Notes: generated by a model not told the origin, from the letters alone. A stretch of 64,000 bases of DNA from Virgibacillus subterraneus (GCF_900110695.1 NZ_FOEH01000004.1:186001-250000); one strand, 5' to 3'; counted from the first letter of the stretch, positions 7,760 to 18,354 are shown. A program made the numbers and translations.

Positions 7760-8644
7760 TTAATACCTCGGCTTTCTTGAATTAATTTCATTTAAAAAAC
7801 TTATATAGTGCTCATACCGCTTATTTGAAATCTCATCTTTTTCCACAGCTTGTTTCACAGCACATTTTGGTTCTTTATTATGCATACAGCCTCGAAATTT
7901 ACAGTAAGGCTTTAGCTCATTTATTTCTGGAAAGCATTCATCTAATTCATTTGCTTCAATTTCATTGAAATCAAGTGTGCTAAACCCAGGTGTATCAGCT
8001 ACTAGCCCATCACCCACTTCTACCAATTCAACATGTCTTGTTGTATGTTTACCTCTTCCAAGACTCTTTGAAATATCATCAGTCTTTAATTGCAGTAATG
8101 GATTAATTGCATTTAAGAATGATGATTTTCCAACGCCGGACTGACCGGCAATAACAGATACATTATTGGAAAAATAACTTTCCAGTTTGCTTAATTCATT
8201 TAGGTTTTCTTTGGAAGACAGTAGTTCCACTTCATAGCCTATTTGCTGATACTCCCTTACATAGTCATCAATAAACTGTCGTTGCGATTCAGAGATAATA
8301 TCCTTCTTCGTAACAAAAATGATTGGCTTAATTCCCTTCGATTCAATTAAGACAAGAAACCGATCTAATAACAAAGGATTAAAGTCTGGCATAGTAGCAG
8401 AACTAACAATGATCGCTTGATCAATATTTGCAACTGGTGGCCGTATCAATTCGTTCTTCCTTGGCTTTACTTCCATTACATAGCCCTCGTCAGGATTATT
8501 CTTATCAAAAACTACAAAATCTCCAACTAGTGGGGTTATGTTTTTTTTGCGAAAAACACCTCTTCCTCTGCATTGGTGCACTTCACCGTCAGACTTCACA
8601 TAATAGAATCCGCTTATCGCCTTTATAATTCTGCCTTCTGCCAT
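7760..8644 (-). CDS. rsgA: Small ribosomal subunit biogenesis GTPase RsgA (CpgA/YloQ)
   Basis: Circularly permuted GTPase that checks late 30S assembly. The 294-residue protein has an OB fold (about 1-65), then G motifs in permuted order: TKKD (G4, 112-115), GQSGVGKSS (G1, 167-175), TT (201-202) and DTPG (G3, 217-220). A zinc-binding tail has Cys248, Cys253, His255 and Cys261. The start codon directly abuts the prkC stop (TAAATG). Its position next to prkC fits the B. subtilis protein being a PrkC substrate. Confidence 0.96.
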   Translation of the reverse strand: MAEGRIIKAISGFYYVKSDGEVHQCRGRGVFRKKNITPLVGDFVVFDKNNPDEGYVMEVKPRKNELIRPPVANIDQAIIVSSATMPDFNPLLLDRFLVLIESKGIKPIIFVTKKDIISESQRQFIDDYVREYQQIGYEVELLSSKENLNELSKLESYFSNNVSVIAGQSGVGKSSFLNAINPLLQLKTDDISKSLGRGKHTTRHVELVEVGDGLVADTPGFSTLDFNEIEANELDECFPEINELKPYCKFRGCMHNKEPKCAVKQAVEKDEISNKRYEHYISFLNEINSRKPRY

Positions 8645-10651
8645 TTACTCACCTTCTACATCTTCATATCGAATCGATTTGTCAATATATACATTTCCAT
8701 CACGGACAACTTTATATTGTGCAATACTATCTGGGTTTATAGTTAATGTAATGTTATATTCCTTGTCTTCGGTTATCGTTTCATCTATTGCAACATCTGA
8801 TATCTTACGGTTTGCATCACCAATATAGATTTTAACACTCTGCTTTACTGGTTCATCCTGATTCTCTGACTCTTGACTATCGGGATTATAAACAACAGTA
8901 AATGTTTCAGAATGGTTTTTAGGTGGTTTTTCCTCAGCACCTTTCGAAATATATAATTTGACTGTATCACCTTTCTCCATTTCGGTTCCAGTTGTGGGGT
9001 CCTGGCGGATAACTTCGCCCTCAGATACGGTCTCTGAATATTCTTCTTCTATATTTGCAGACAGACCCTGGTCTTCTAAAGCAGTTATTGCTTCTTGTTC
9101 CGTCATTCCTTCAAGGTTATCCAAATAAATTGGTCTCTGCCCTTTACTTACTTCAAATATTACCTTTGTCTCACTTGGCACAACTTCTGTACCTGGCGAT
9201 GGCTCAATTTGACCAATAATAACCCCGGGTTTATTATCATCAAATATTTCAAATTGTCTAAAATCCGTATATCCCTTAGATTCAAGTAGGGATTTAACCT
9301 GATTATAGTCTTCACCTACATAATCACCAAATGCCACTTTCTCTTTACCTTGGCTAACAAATATTGTAACGAGTGATTCTTCTTTCACTGTACTTCCGGT
9401 CTGTGGATTTGTTTTAATAACAATATCCTCTTCAACATCCTCTGAATACATTAACTCACGCTCAGTTTCTAAATTAAGATCTCTAAGTTCAGTTAATGCT
9501 TCTTCATATTCCATATTTGTAACATCAGGAATAACGACATCTTTTGGCTGGAAAGCAGAAATTATGAAGTAAGCTGCTATTCCTATTCCAAATAAGGCAA
9601 ATAAAATAATGAAAAAAATAAGCCATTTTTTCTTTCGCTTTCGATTGCCTGTTTTAGAATCAGATTGATTATCATTATTATTTGTGAAATTTTTGGTACT
9701 TTCGTTTGCTTGATGGACAAGTGTATTATCATGCACATTATCTTGAAGCTGATTATCCGTAATGATGGGAATTGCTTTTGTTTCTTCTCCTGCTTCACTA
9801 GGCGGTACATACTTTTCTTCATCAATTCTATCCGGATCGAGTGCAGTTTCTAGTCCATCTTCTAAATCATATACCGTATCATAACGATGAAATGGATCCT
9901 TAGCAGTTGCCTTAAGAACAATATTCTCAACGCTTTGCGGTACATCAGGGTTAAACCTTTTTACGGAAGGCGTATCGTTTTGCAAATGTTTTAACGCTAT
10001 TGAAACTGGTGACTGCCCCGAAAATGGTAAACGTCCTGTCAACAGTTCAAATAATACAATTCCTAGTGAATAGACATCTGATTTTTTGGTTGCCATACCG
10101 CCACGTGCTTGCTCTGGTGACAGATAATGTACAGAACCAAGGATTGAATTCGTCTGTGTAAGTGAAGTTGCACTCAATGCCACAGCAATGCCAAAATCAG
10201 TCACTTTAACCCGTCCATAAGAATCTATTAGAATATTTTGCGGCTTAATATCCCGGTGTACAATATCGTTAGCATGTGCATGCGAAATTGCTGCTGTCAC
10301 TTGTTTCATAATATCCAATGCTTCTTGTACATCTATTGGACCATAACTCTGTATGTATTCTTTAAGTGTCATCCCGTCCACATATTCCATAACCATATAT
10401 AAAATATGATCTTCTTCACCTACATCATATATATTTACGACATTTGGATGTGAAAGGCTTGTCGCTGACTGGGCTTCTCGGTCAAAACGGGCAATAAATT
10501 CTTCATCATTTGCATAATCCAATCGTAATACTTTAACTGCAACATCACGATTTAAAATCGTATCATTCGCTAAATAAACATTGGCCATCCCACCACCGCC
10601 AATAGTTTCGCCAATCTGGTAACGATCATTTAACAGGTGACCTTTTAACAC
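8645..10651 (-). CDS. prkC: Membrane Ser/Thr protein kinase with PASTA domains
   Basis: Senses muropeptides or lipid II outside the cell and phosphorylates cytoplasmic targets; in spores of relatives it helps trigger germination. The 668-residue protein has a Hanks kinase domain (about 12-270) with GGGGMANVYL, Lys40, HRD at 132-134, DFG at 152-154 and an activation loop ending GSVHYLSPEQA. A basic juxtamembrane stretch is followed by one membrane helix (about 343-366), three extracellular PASTA repeats (about 371-437, 438-506, 507-574) and a C-terminal extension. The start is GTG, overlapping the prpC stop by one base, so the kinase and its phosphatase are translationally linked. Confidence 0.96.
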   Translation of the reverse strand: MLKGHLLNDRYQIGETIGGGGMANVYLANDTILNRDVAVKVLRLDYANDEEFIARFDREAQSATSLSHPNVVNIYDVGEEDHILYMVMEYVDGMTLKEYIQSYGPIDVQEALDIMKQVTAAISHAHANDIVHRDIKPQNILIDSYGRVKVTDFGIAVALSATSLTQTNSILGSVHYLSPEQARGGMATKKSDVYSLGIVLFELLTGRLPFSGQSPVSIALKHLQNDTPSVKRFNPDVPQSVENIVLKATAKDPFHRYDTVYDLEDGLETALDPDRIDEEKYVPPSEAGEETKAIPIITDNQLQDNVHDNTLVHQANESTKNFTNNNDNQSDSKTGNRKRKKKWLIFFIILFALFGIGIAAYFIISAFQPKDVVIPDVTNMEYEEALTELRDLNLETERELMYSEDVEEDIVIKTNPQTGSTVKEESLVTIFVSQGKEKVAFGDYVGEDYNQVKSLLESKGYTDFRQFEIFDDNKPGVIIGQIEPSPGTEVVPSETKVIFEVSKGQRPIYLDNLEGMTEQEAITALEDQGLSANIEEEYSETVSEGEVIRQDPTTGTEMEKGDTVKLYISKGAEEKPPKNHSETFTVVYNPDSQESENQDEPVKQSVKIYIGDANRKISDVAIDETITEDKEYNITLTINPDSIAQYKVVRDGNVYIDKSIRYEDVEGE

Positions 10652-11406
10652 TACGACTCACCCTCTTTCTCTGTTGAATCATGGTGTACAATAACAAGGG
10701 AGATATTATCCTCCCCACCCCGTTCGTTTGCAAGCTTAATCATCTCGTTACCTGATGATTCCAGTCCTTTTTCCAGTTGAGTAAACTGGAATAGTTCTTT
10801 ATCTGTTACCTTATTTGTTAAACCATCAGAACACAGCAAAAGTTTATCGCCATGTTCCCAGCCAATTGATTTTGTGTCAGCTATAATGTTTATATCAGTA
10901 CCCAATGCCTTTAATAATACATTTTTTCGAGGATGTTGTTCTGCGTCATCTTTACTGATTTGCCCCGATCGAACAAGTTCATTAACTAATGAGTGGTCCT
11001 CCGTTAACTGCTTAAATCCAGTTTCATTTAATATGTAACCGCGACTATCACCAACATGTGAAATGGTTGCAAAATTTTCTGTACAAACAGCTATAACTAC
11101 GGTTGTCCCCATCCCCTGGCATTCTTCATCAGTATTTGCCTGTTCAAAGATGGAATTGTTTATTTCCTGTATTGATTTTGATAACCATACTTCGGTTTCT
11201 TCAGGAGAATTTAATTGATTACATTCCTCCCATTTTTTCTGAATAACTGATGTTGCCATCTGACTAGCTACATCACCTGCTTGATGTCCTCCCATACCGT
11301 CAGCCACAATTACCAGCATTTGATCACTTTGATTATAAAAGACTCCCCCGGAATCCTCATTGTGGTTTCTGATTTGACCCTTATCTGTAAGAAATTTTCC
11401 TTTCAT
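10651..11406 (-). CDS. prpC: PP2C-type protein phosphatase, partner of PrkC
   Basis: Removes phosphate from Ser/Thr residues phosphorylated by PrkC. The 251-residue PPM/PP2C fold shows NEDSGG (16-21), VADGMGGHQAGD (34-45), SHVGDSRGY, LCSDGLTN and GGEDNISLV, the aspartates that hold the two metal ions. I chose ATG at 11406 (MKGKFLTDKG), which has a GGGGTGATAGG sequence upstream and matches the start of the family; an in-frame start at 11445 lies in rsmB flank without a ribosome binding site. In B. subtilis rlmN lies between rsmB and prpC, but here only 46 bases separate them. Confidence 0.95.
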   Translation of the reverse strand: MKGKFLTDKGQIRNHNEDSGGVFYNQSDQMLVIVADGMGGHQAGDVASQMATSVIQKKWEECNQLNSPEETEVWLSKSIQEINNSIFEQANTDEECQGMGTTVVIAVCTENFATISHVGDSRGYILNETGFKQLTEDHSLVNELVRSGQISKDDAEQHPRKNVLLKALGTDINIIADTKSIGWEHGDKLLLCSDGLTNKVTDKELFQFTQLEKGLESSGNEMIKLANERGGEDNISLVIVHHDSTEKEGES

Positions 11407-11452
11407 CCTATCACCCCATAAAGCAGTGCTACTTTTTAATAGCAAATTTTTA

Positions 11453-12799
11453 TTAAACCTTTGTAAGTCTTGTTAGAAAAAAGCCATCTGTGTAAAATGT
11501 TTGTGGATATATCTGCAAGCCCATCTCTGTAATCCCTGGTGAACCTGTTATCATTGCTGGCAAATCTTCAAACAAGGACGTGTCTAAGATGAAATCGGAG
11601 TTTTTCTCTAAAAAGGCCTCTACTACATCTTCATTTTCTTTTTTATCTACTGTACAAGTACTGTAGATTAACAATCCACCCTTTTTTAACAATGGTGCTA
11701 TATGTTCTAGTATATCACTTTGAATTTCTGATAATTGGTAGATATCCTTTTCCTGTTTATTATATTTTATATCTGGCTTTCCTCGGATAACACCTAGTCC
11801 TGAACATGGGGCGTCAACAAGAATCCTATCAAAACTTTCTTTTGCATGTTTTTCTTGTAATTTTCTTGCATCGCCTTGTTTAGCATCAATTATCGTTAAA
11901 TCCAATACAGCAGCTTTGTCTTCAATTAGTTTTGTCTTCTTGGCATGCAAGTCATACGCATCAATTGACCCTTTGTTTTCCATTTTTTCTGCGATATGTG
12001 TAACTTTACCACCTGGCGCACTGCAAGCGTCCAACACGTCCATTCCTGGTTTAGGATGAAGCATTTCTGCAACGAGCATGGAGGTTTGATCTTGGATTGT
12101 TAGATATCCTTCAGAAAATAACGCCGTCTTTAAAATATTTCCCTTATCAATAATGATTCCCTGGCTTGAAAATTCTGACTCTCGTGTTTCGAATCCGAGT
12201 TTATCTAGCTCATCCAACGCCTTTTGTCGAGAAATTTTTAGAGGCTGAACACGTACAGTTAATGCTTTTCTCTTAAGATTAGCTTGGCACATATCGCGTG
12301 TAATATCATTACCATACATCGAAATCCAACGCTCTACAAGCCATTCTGGATGACTTGTTTCAATTGAAATACGTTTAGAAGTACTTTCTATTGTAGATGT
12401 ATCAGGTACTCCTTTTCGTTGGACACTTCTAAGAACACCATTTACAAATGAAGCAATTCCTTTATGTCCTCTCGTTTTAGCAATTTCAACAGCTTCATGA
12501 ATAACCGCATGATCTGGCACTTTATTTAAAAAAGTCATCTGATAGACAGACATCCTGAGTACCATTCGGACCCAGGGCTGAATTTTTTTCTTTTTATCAA
12601 TAAAAGCAGCTAAATAATAATCTAACGTTAACTTACGCTGAATAGTACCATAGACAATTTCAGTTAAAAGAGACTCATCTTTTGGTTCAATTTTTCTTGA
12701 CTTTATTTCATTATTAATTAACAAATGGCTATAGCCGCTATCCTGCTCAATTCGTAACAGCAAATCAACGATAGCTTTTCTTACTTGATAGTTACTCAT
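11453..12799 (-). CDS. rsmB: 16S rRNA (cytosine-967-C5)-methyltransferase
   Basis: Methylates C967 of 16S rRNA. The 448-residue protein has an N-terminal NusB-like helical domain (about 1-140) and a Rossmann methyltransferase domain. The latter carries DACSAPGGKVTHIAEKM for SAM, VDAPCSGLGVIRGKPD with one catalytic cysteine, and YSTCTVDKKENE with the other. Its ATG follows the fmt TAA stop directly, so the two genes are co-transcribed. Confidence 0.95.
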   Translation of the reverse strand: MSNYQVRKAIVDLLLRIEQDSGYSHLLINNEIKSRKIEPKDESLLTEIVYGTIQRKLTLDYYLAAFIDKKKKIQPWVRMVLRMSVYQMTFLNKVPDHAVIHEAVEIAKTRGHKGIASFVNGVLRSVQRKGVPDTSTIESTSKRISIETSHPEWLVERWISMYGNDITRDMCQANLKRKALTVRVQPLKISRQKALDELDKLGFETRESEFSSQGIIIDKGNILKTALFSEGYLTIQDQTSMLVAEMLHPKPGMDVLDACSAPGGKVTHIAEKMENKGSIDAYDLHAKKTKLIEDKAAVLDLTIIDAKQGDARKLQEKHAKESFDRILVDAPCSGLGVIRGKPDIKYNKQEKDIYQLSEIQSDILEHIAPLLKKGGLLIYSTCTVDKKENEDVVEAFLEKNSDFILDTSLFEDLPAMITGSPGITEMGLQIYPQTFYTDGFFLTRLTKV

Positions 12800-13738
12800 T
12801 TAATCACCCATTTTTATGCCAGTTTTTATACGATCAGAAGATCCCTGAAGGTATTGCTTGACGGTCATACGTTTTTTACCTGCTGGTTGAATTTCAGTAA
12901 TTCGAACTCCTTTTTGATTACCACATACTACTACAAAAGCTTCGTCGTCAATACCTGCAATTTCCCCTGGAGATCCTTTATATTCCGTATCATCCGGTTC
13001 TCCCCACCAGATTTTCATTACATTATTTTGATAAGTCGTAAATGCCACTGGCCAAGGATGCAGCCCTCTTATTTGGTTATAAACCGCATCATTACTCTTA
13101 TTCCAATCTATTTGCTCCTGTTCACGCTTTATGTTTCTTGCAAATGTTGCTTCTTCATCATTCTGTTTAGTAGGTTGTATGCTATTATCGAATAATCGCG
13201 GCAATGTATCAATTAATAAGTTTGCCCCTGTTATGGATAATTTATCATGCATTGTCCCAACATTATCCACTGTTGTAATTGGCTCAGGTCGCTGTGTAAG
13301 TATATCACCTGCATCAAGCTTTTCAACCATGTACATAATTGTTACACCTGTCTCTTCTTTACCTTGCAAAATAGCATAATGGATTGGAGCACCACCTCTT
13401 AATTCCGGTAATAATGAAGCATGCACATTAATACAGCCAAACTCAGGTGCCTTCAGCAATTCATTCGGTAACAGTTGTCCAAATGCTGCAGTTACAATTA
13501 AATCAGGCTCATATGCAAGTATTTTTGTATATTCATCTTTTAATTTTACAGGTTGAAGTACAGGGATTCCATGTTTTTCGGCTTCCGACTTTACTGGAGT
13601 TGGTGTTATTATTTTTTTTCGACCTTTTGGACGGTCTGGTTGTGTCACAACTAATACGATTTCATATTCCGCTTGTACTAGTGATTGTAGAATTGGAACT
13701 GAAAAATCAGGTGTTCCCATAAAGACTATTTTTTTCAT
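12800..13738 (-). CDS. fmt: Methionyl-tRNA formyltransferase
   Basis: Formylates initiator Met-tRNA using 10-formyl-tetrahydrofolate. The 312-residue protein has [12 protein letters not shown] at the N-terminus and the folate-binding core [20 protein letters not shown] with the catalytic Asn and His, then [13 protein letters not shown]. The C-terminal tRNA-binding domain starts at about residue 205. AAAGGAG precedes the ATG. In most Bacillaceae the deformylase gene def separates priA and fmt; here only 16 bases lie between them, so the matching deformylase must be encoded elsewhere. Confidence 0.96.
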   Translation of the reverse strand: MKKIVFMGTPDFSVPILQSLVQAEYEIVLVVTQPDRPKGRKKIITPTPVKSEAEKHGIPVLQPVKLKDEYTKILAYEPDLIVTAAFGQLLPNELLKAPEFGCINVHASLLPELRGGAPIHYAILQGKEETGVTIMYMVEKLDAGDILTQRPEPITTVDNVGTMHDKLSITGANLLIDTLPRLFDNSIQPTKQNDEEATFARNIKREQEQIDWNKSNDAVYNQIRGLHPWPVAFTTYQNNVMKIWWGEPDDTEYKGSPGEIAGIDDEAFVVVCGNQKGVRITEIQPAGKKRMTVKQYLQGSSDRIKTGIKMGD

Positions 13739-13754
13739 CAGCTAGTACTCCTTT

Positions 13755-16166
13755 CTACATCAATTGATACGGTTGCATGTCTACTGTAATCAAAAGATCA
13801 TTTTTTCGAACCTCATCATCAAATTGACGAATAATTTTTCTTATTAATGTTCTTAAATTCGGTTCATTCTTGTATTTTATCATGCATTGATAGCGATATC
13901 TATCTTTCATACGTGCTATTGGAGATGGTGTTGGACCTAGGACAACTGTCTCCTCATTGCTGATATTGTTCAGAAGCAACTGAGCAATTCGCTGTGCTGT
14001 TTGAACGACTGTAACATGATTTTGATGTGAGACGGTAATTAATGTAAGAAAAACATATGGCGGATATTGAAATGTTTTTCGTGTACTCATTTCATTCTTA
14101 TAAAATTGCATGAAATCGTAGTTACTTGCTAGTTCAATACTATAGTGCTCGGGTGTATATGTTTGGATAATTACTTCACCAGGCAAATCGTGTCTGCCTG
14201 CCCGACCGCTTACTTGTGTCAACAGTTGAAATGTTTTTTCAGAGGAACGAAAGTCTGGTAAATGCAACATTGAATCAGCCGTTAGAACACCAACTAACGT
14301 TACGTTTTCAAAATCAAGACCTTTCGCAATCATTTGTGTTCCTAATAATATATCCGCTTCTTTATCAGCAAATTGGTTTAGTATTTTTTCGTGAGATCCT
14401 TTTCTTCTGGTTGTATCGACGTCCATCCTAACGATTCTTGCTTCTGGGATCAACTGTGTCAATGACTCTTCAATCCGTTGTGTTCCAGTTCCAAAAAAGC
14501 GGATTAAGTCACTTTTGCATGATGGGCAATTTGTCGGCATTGACTCTTCATAAGAACAATAATGACACTTTAATTGGCTGCTGTTCTTATGGTATGTAAG
14601 TGCAATATCACAATGTGGGCATTCGTTTACATGACCACAGTCTCGACACATAACGAACGTAGAATACCCTCTTCTATTTAATAACAGTACAATTTGTTCC
14701 CCGCGTTGTATGCGCTGCTCTATATTCTCCTTTAGACTTCTTGAAAACATCGAACGATTTCCTTCGTGGAGCTCGTTTCTCATATCAACAATATTAACCT
14801 TAGGCATTTCTTTTTCATTCGTTCGTTTCGATAACGTAGCTAGCTTATATACACCCTTTTGCGCTCGTGCAAATGATTCCAGCGTTGGGGTTGCACTTCC
14901 CAATATAACTGGACAACGATGATTCTCACCACGGAAAATAGCTACATCTCGTGCATGATAGCGCGGCTGATCCTCCTGTTTATAGCTATTTTCATGCTCT
15001 TCATCAATAATTATGATACCCAGATTTTCAAACGGAGCAAAAATAGCTGATCTTGCACCAACAACAACTTGAACCTCTTTTCGATGAATACGACGCCATT
15101 CATCATATTTTTCTCCGTTTGATAGCGCACTATGTAAAACTGCTACGTTTGAACCAAATCTACCTTTGAATCGTTTGACCATCTGTGGTGTGAGTGATAT
15201 TTCCGGTACAAGTACAATTGCCTCCTGTCCTTTTTCAATCACATCCTGGATTGCCTGCAGATAAATTTCAGTCTTGCCGCTTCCTGTTACACCATGAATC
15301 AGAAAAACATCATGCTTTTCATCTCTAATATGTTCTTGTATCGGTACAATTGTCTCTTGCTGCTGCTCTGTTAAGGTCAAGGCAGTTGTCTGTTCAAATG
15401 ATTTATCGTCATATGGGTTTCGATAGATCTCTTTCCTGTTTGATTTTAGCAATTCTTTATCTAACAACGTCTTAACAGTAGAACTAGTTGTATTAAACTT
15501 TTTGGTTAATACACTTTGTTCTATTTCCTGTTGGTTATCGATAAAAAAGGCAAGCAGTTCTTTTTGTTTTCTGGCATTTTTGGATAAATCCTGAATTGCT
15601 TCTTCCAAAAGGTGAGGCTCACGATTAGGCGCAATCATCGTGACATGTTTTTTGGTTATTTTTGACTTAACAAGATAATTAACAACAACATCCCCATCCT
15701 GTACCGCCTTTTGAATTTGTGAATAGCTGACTGCTGAGCCTGTTAGTTCTTCATATGCCACAAAGTCCCGCCCTGCGAAAAAGGATTCCAGTTCATCCGA
15801 TAAAGGACCATCTGTCACCCGCTCTAACTCTTTTTTATATTGTGCTTTCATAACCTGTGGAAGCATGGCCTGAAACGCAGTAATATATAAACTTAATGTC
15901 TGGTTTGCCAGCCATTTACCCAAGCCTATTAATTCATCTGTTAGAACTGGCGTTAAATCAAGGACATCACTAATATTCTTTAGTTTATCAAAAGATGATT
16001 CACCTGTTCGCCCGACAACAAACCCCATGATCTTCCTTGGTCCAAATGGGACAATAACGCGCATTCCTACCTTAAGAATATCCTGAAATTGCTCTGGAAT
16101 CTTATAATCAAACGTTTGATTTATGGAACTGGCCGGAACATCTACTATCACCTTGGCTATATTCAC
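13755..16166 (-). CDS. priA: Primosomal replication restart helicase PriA
   Basis: Reloads the replisome at stalled or collapsed forks. The 803-residue protein has the N-terminal 3'-DNA binding domain (about 1-100), a winged-helix region, Walker A GVTGSGKTE (292-300), DEEH box (388-391) and helicase motifs ending QVSGRAGRHDLPG. A cluster of eight cysteines (CRDCGH, CPHC, CHYC, CPSC) binds two zinc ions. The start is GTG, overlapping the coaBC stop by four bases (GTGA). Confidence 0.97.
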   Translation of the reverse strand: MNIAKVIVDVPASSINQTFDYKIPEQFQDILKVGMRVIVPFGPRKIMGFVVGRTGESSFDKLKNISDVLDLTPVLTDELIGLGKWLANQTLSLYITAFQAMLPQVMKAQYKKELERVTDGPLSDELESFFAGRDFVAYEELTGSAVSYSQIQKAVQDGDVVVNYLVKSKITKKHVTMIAPNREPHLLEEAIQDLSKNARKQKELLAFFIDNQQEIEQSVLTKKFNTTSSTVKTLLDKELLKSNRKEIYRNPYDDKSFEQTTALTLTEQQQETIVPIQEHIRDEKHDVFLIHGVTGSGKTEIYLQAIQDVIEKGQEAIVLVPEISLTPQMVKRFKGRFGSNVAVLHSALSNGEKYDEWRRIHRKEVQVVVGARSAIFAPFENLGIIIIDEEHENSYKQEDQPRYHARDVAIFRGENHRCPVILGSATPTLESFARAQKGVYKLATLSKRTNEKEMPKVNIVDMRNELHEGNRSMFSRSLKENIEQRIQRGEQIVLLLNRRGYSTFVMCRDCGHVNECPHCDIALTYHKNSSQLKCHYCSYEESMPTNCPSCKSDLIRFFGTGTQRIEESLTQLIPEARIVRMDVDTTRRKGSHEKILNQFADKEADILLGTQMIAKGLDFENVTLVGVLTADSMLHLPDFRSSEKTFQLLTQVSGRAGRHDLPGEVIIQTYTPEHYSIELASNYDFMQFYKNEMSTRKTFQYPPYVFLTLITVSHQNHVTVVQTAQRIAQLLLNNISNEETVVLGPTPSPIARMKDRYRYQCMIKYKNEPNLRTLIRKIIRQFDDEVRKNDLLITVDMQPYQLM

Positions 16167-17371
16167 TTCACTTCACCCTTTATATCACGGGCAATAAAAG
16201 CCATTAACTGATTAGCGACTTCATGCTTGGATGTTAAAGAAATCTCTTCTGGCTGCTCTAATTTATTTACATATGTGACGATATTTGTATCCCCGCCAAA
16301 GCCTGCTCCATCAACTGAAACATTATTTATGACAATAGCATCCAAGTATTTTTTATGTAATTTACTGATACCATTCTGAAGTGCATTTGATGTTTCAGCT
16401 GCAAATCCTACTAAAAATTGATCCTGCTTCACATCACCAAGGGATTGAAGGATATCTTTCGTCCTCTCCATTTCAATCTGCCAGTCATTAGGCTGCTTTT
16501 TCATTTTGTCATCATAAATTTGTTTCGGACGATAATCAGCTACTGCTGCCGCTTTAATCACAATATCATTTGCCTGAAAATGCTGATGCATTATCTCAAA
16601 CATTTCTGCAGCTGTTGTTACGTCGATTCTATTAATATTTTTATTAGAGGTTTCAAGATTTACCACACCCGCGACAAGCGTTACTTCTGCCCCCATATTC
16701 GCAGCGGCTTCAGCAATGGCAAATCCCATTTTCCCAGATGATTTGTTGGTGAAGAAACGAACAGGATCAACCTTCTCCTGAGTAGGACCAGCTGAAACCA
16801 ATACTTTTTTACCGGTAAATAATGTATCCCTTCCCTGGTGTTCTACGACAGCATCAATAATACTTTCCGGCTCTTCCAGTCGTCCCTTTCCAACGTATCC
16901 ACACGCAAGATAACCTGCGCCAGGCTCTATAAAATGGTATCCCCATTTATCCAACAGCTTCATATTCTTAATTACTGCAGGGTGCGCGTACATATGAACA
17001 TTCATAGCTGGAGCAATATAAACGCTGGCCTGAGTCGCAAGTAAAGTAGTTGAAAGCATATCATCAGAGACACCATTGGCCATTTTTCCGATAATATTAG
17101 CTGTTGCCGGAGCAATTATCGCAATATCCGCCCAATCAGCTATATCAATATGAGCTATTTTAGCAGGGTTTTTTTCATCAAATGTATCTGTATAAACAGG
17201 GTTCCTGGATAAAGCCTGAAAAGTTAAAGGTGATACAAACCTTGTTGCGCTTTCTGTCATCATCACCTTAACATTTGCACCTTGCTGTGTTAATTTACTT
17301 GTTAACGCACATGCTTTATATACGGCGATGCCACCTGACACTCCCAAAAGTATATTTTTATTATGTACCAT
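16163..17371 (-). CDS. coaBC: Bifunctional phosphopantothenoylcysteine decarboxylase / phosphopantothenate-cysteine ligase
   Basis: Performs two consecutive steps of coenzyme A synthesis. The 402-residue fusion has an N-terminal FMN-dependent CoaC half with GVSGGIAVYKAC (9-20), PATANIIGKMANG, APAMNVHMY and ACGYVGKGRL, which holds the catalytic cysteine. The CoaB half begins near KKVLVSAGPTQEKVDPVR and includes NKSSGKMGFAIAE. It heads a tight run (coaBC-priA-fmt-rsmB-prpC-prkC-rsgA-rpe-thiN) and follows rpoZ across a terminator. Confidence 0.96.
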   Translation of the reverse strand: MVHNKNILLGVSGGIAVYKACALTSKLTQQGANVKVMMTESATRFVSPLTFQALSRNPVYTDTFDEKNPAKIAHIDIADWADIAIIAPATANIIGKMANGVSDDMLSTTLLATQASVYIAPAMNVHMYAHPAVIKNMKLLDKWGYHFIEPGAGYLACGYVGKGRLEEPESIIDAVVEHQGRDTLFTGKKVLVSAGPTQEKVDPVRFFTNKSSGKMGFAIAEAAANMGAEVTLVAGVVNLETSNKNINRIDVTTAAEMFEIMHQHFQANDIVIKAAAVADYRPKQIYDDKMKKQPNDWQIEMERTKDILQSLGDVKQDQFLVGFAAETSNALQNGISKLHKKYLDAIVINNVSVDGAGFGGDTNIVTYVNKLEQPEEISLTSKHEVANQLMAFIARDIKGEVK

Positions 17372-17490
17372 ACCTGCACCCCTTACCTGACTTAAAGTTA
17401 CTATTCCTAGTTATAACATAATAATTAGCGATTATTAATTATGTACTCCCTATCAGTATTAGAAAATTTATACTTTCTCCTTTGCCAAAC

Positions 17491-17522
17491 AAAACCCCCG
17501 CAATTGTCTGAATAGCGAGGGT
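17491..17522 (-). terminator. Intrinsic terminator between rpoZ and coaBC
   Basis: On the minus strand CCCTCGC pairs with GCGGGGG (one G-U) around a 13-base loop and is followed by TTTTG. It begins nine bases after the rpoZ stop, closing the remA-gmk-rpoZ unit. Confidence 0.72.
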
Positions 17523-17530
17523 CGTTGTGA

Positions 17531-17737
17531 TTATTTACTATCTTCTTCTTTTACAAATAATTTTTCTGCGAGAATTTCTTCAAGTGCAACCCCAACAAGC
17601 TTATGCGATTTTGGGTTTTCGATTAACATATCTTTCGCATAACGCATTTCTCTTGCCCGTCTTGCTGATAAGGTTACAAGGGTATATTTTGATTTAATCT
17701 TTTCCTGCAGTTCATCAATAGATGGCTCTAACATCAT
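17531..17737 (-). CDS. rpoZ: RNA polymerase omega subunit
   Basis: Assembly factor of RNA polymerase. The 68-residue protein has the family core [20 protein letters not shown] (18-37) and [15 protein letters not shown]. Its ATG overlaps the gmk stop by four bases (ATGA), with GGAGG inside the end of gmk. Length is normal for Bacillaceae. Confidence 0.95.
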   Translation of the reverse strand: MMLEPSIDELQEKIKSKYTLVTLSARRAREMRYAKDMLIENPKSHKLVGVALEEILAEKLFVKEEDSK

Positions 17738-18354
17738 TTCATTTCATCCTCCAATAGCTGTTTATATTGTTTTGCAATTCGATCCCGTTTACAGTGCTCA
17801 CTTTGAATAATGGACTGTATTTTTGAAACTGCTGAATCAACATGATCGTTTACGACAACATAGTTATACGCATCCATCATTTCAATTTCTTTCCGTGCTT
17901 CACGTAATCGCTGCAAAACTAATTCCTTGGACTCTGTTCCACGGCTGACAATTCGATTCTTCAACTCTTCCAAACTAGGCGGGAAAAGAAAAATAAATAC
18001 ACCTTCCGGAAAATTCTCTTTTACCTGCATAGCACCTTGTACTTCAATTTCAAGAAAAACGTCGTGACCGTCTGCCAGTGTATCTTCAACATATTTTCTT
18101 GGAGTCCCATAATAATTATTAACAAATTGAGCATATTCTAACAGCTGTTTCTCTTCTATCAGCGTTTCAAACTCTTCTTTTGACTTATAAAAGTAATCAA
18201 TGCCTTCAGTTTCGCCAGCCCGTTTTTCTCTTGTTGTCATGGAAATAGAATATTTTAAGTCATTTGCTTTCTCAAAAAGTTCTCGCCTAACCGTTCCTTT
18301 TCCTACACCTGATGGACCGGATAGGATAAACAATATACCCTTTTCATCAATCAA
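17734..18354 (-). CDS. gmk: Guanylate kinase
   Basis: Phosphorylates GMP to GDP. The 206-residue protein has the P-loop [16 protein letters not shown] (10-25), [16 protein letters not shown] and the GMP-binding region [12 protein letters not shown], plus [15 protein letters not shown] of the lid. The start codon is TTG at 18354, seven bases after an AGGAGG sequence; no ATG in this frame would preserve the P-loop. It sits in remA-gmk-rpoZ. Confidence 0.95.
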   Translation of the reverse strand: MIDEKGILFILSGPSGVGKGTVRRELFEKANDLKYSISMTTREKRAGETEGIDYFYKSKEEFETLIEEKQLLEYAQFVNNYYGTPRKYVEDTLADGHDVFLEIEVQGAMQVKENFPEGVFIFLFPPSLEELKNRIVSRGTESKELVLQRLREARKEIEMMDAYNYVVVNDHVDSAVSKIQSIIQSEHCKRDRIAKQYKQLLEDEMK

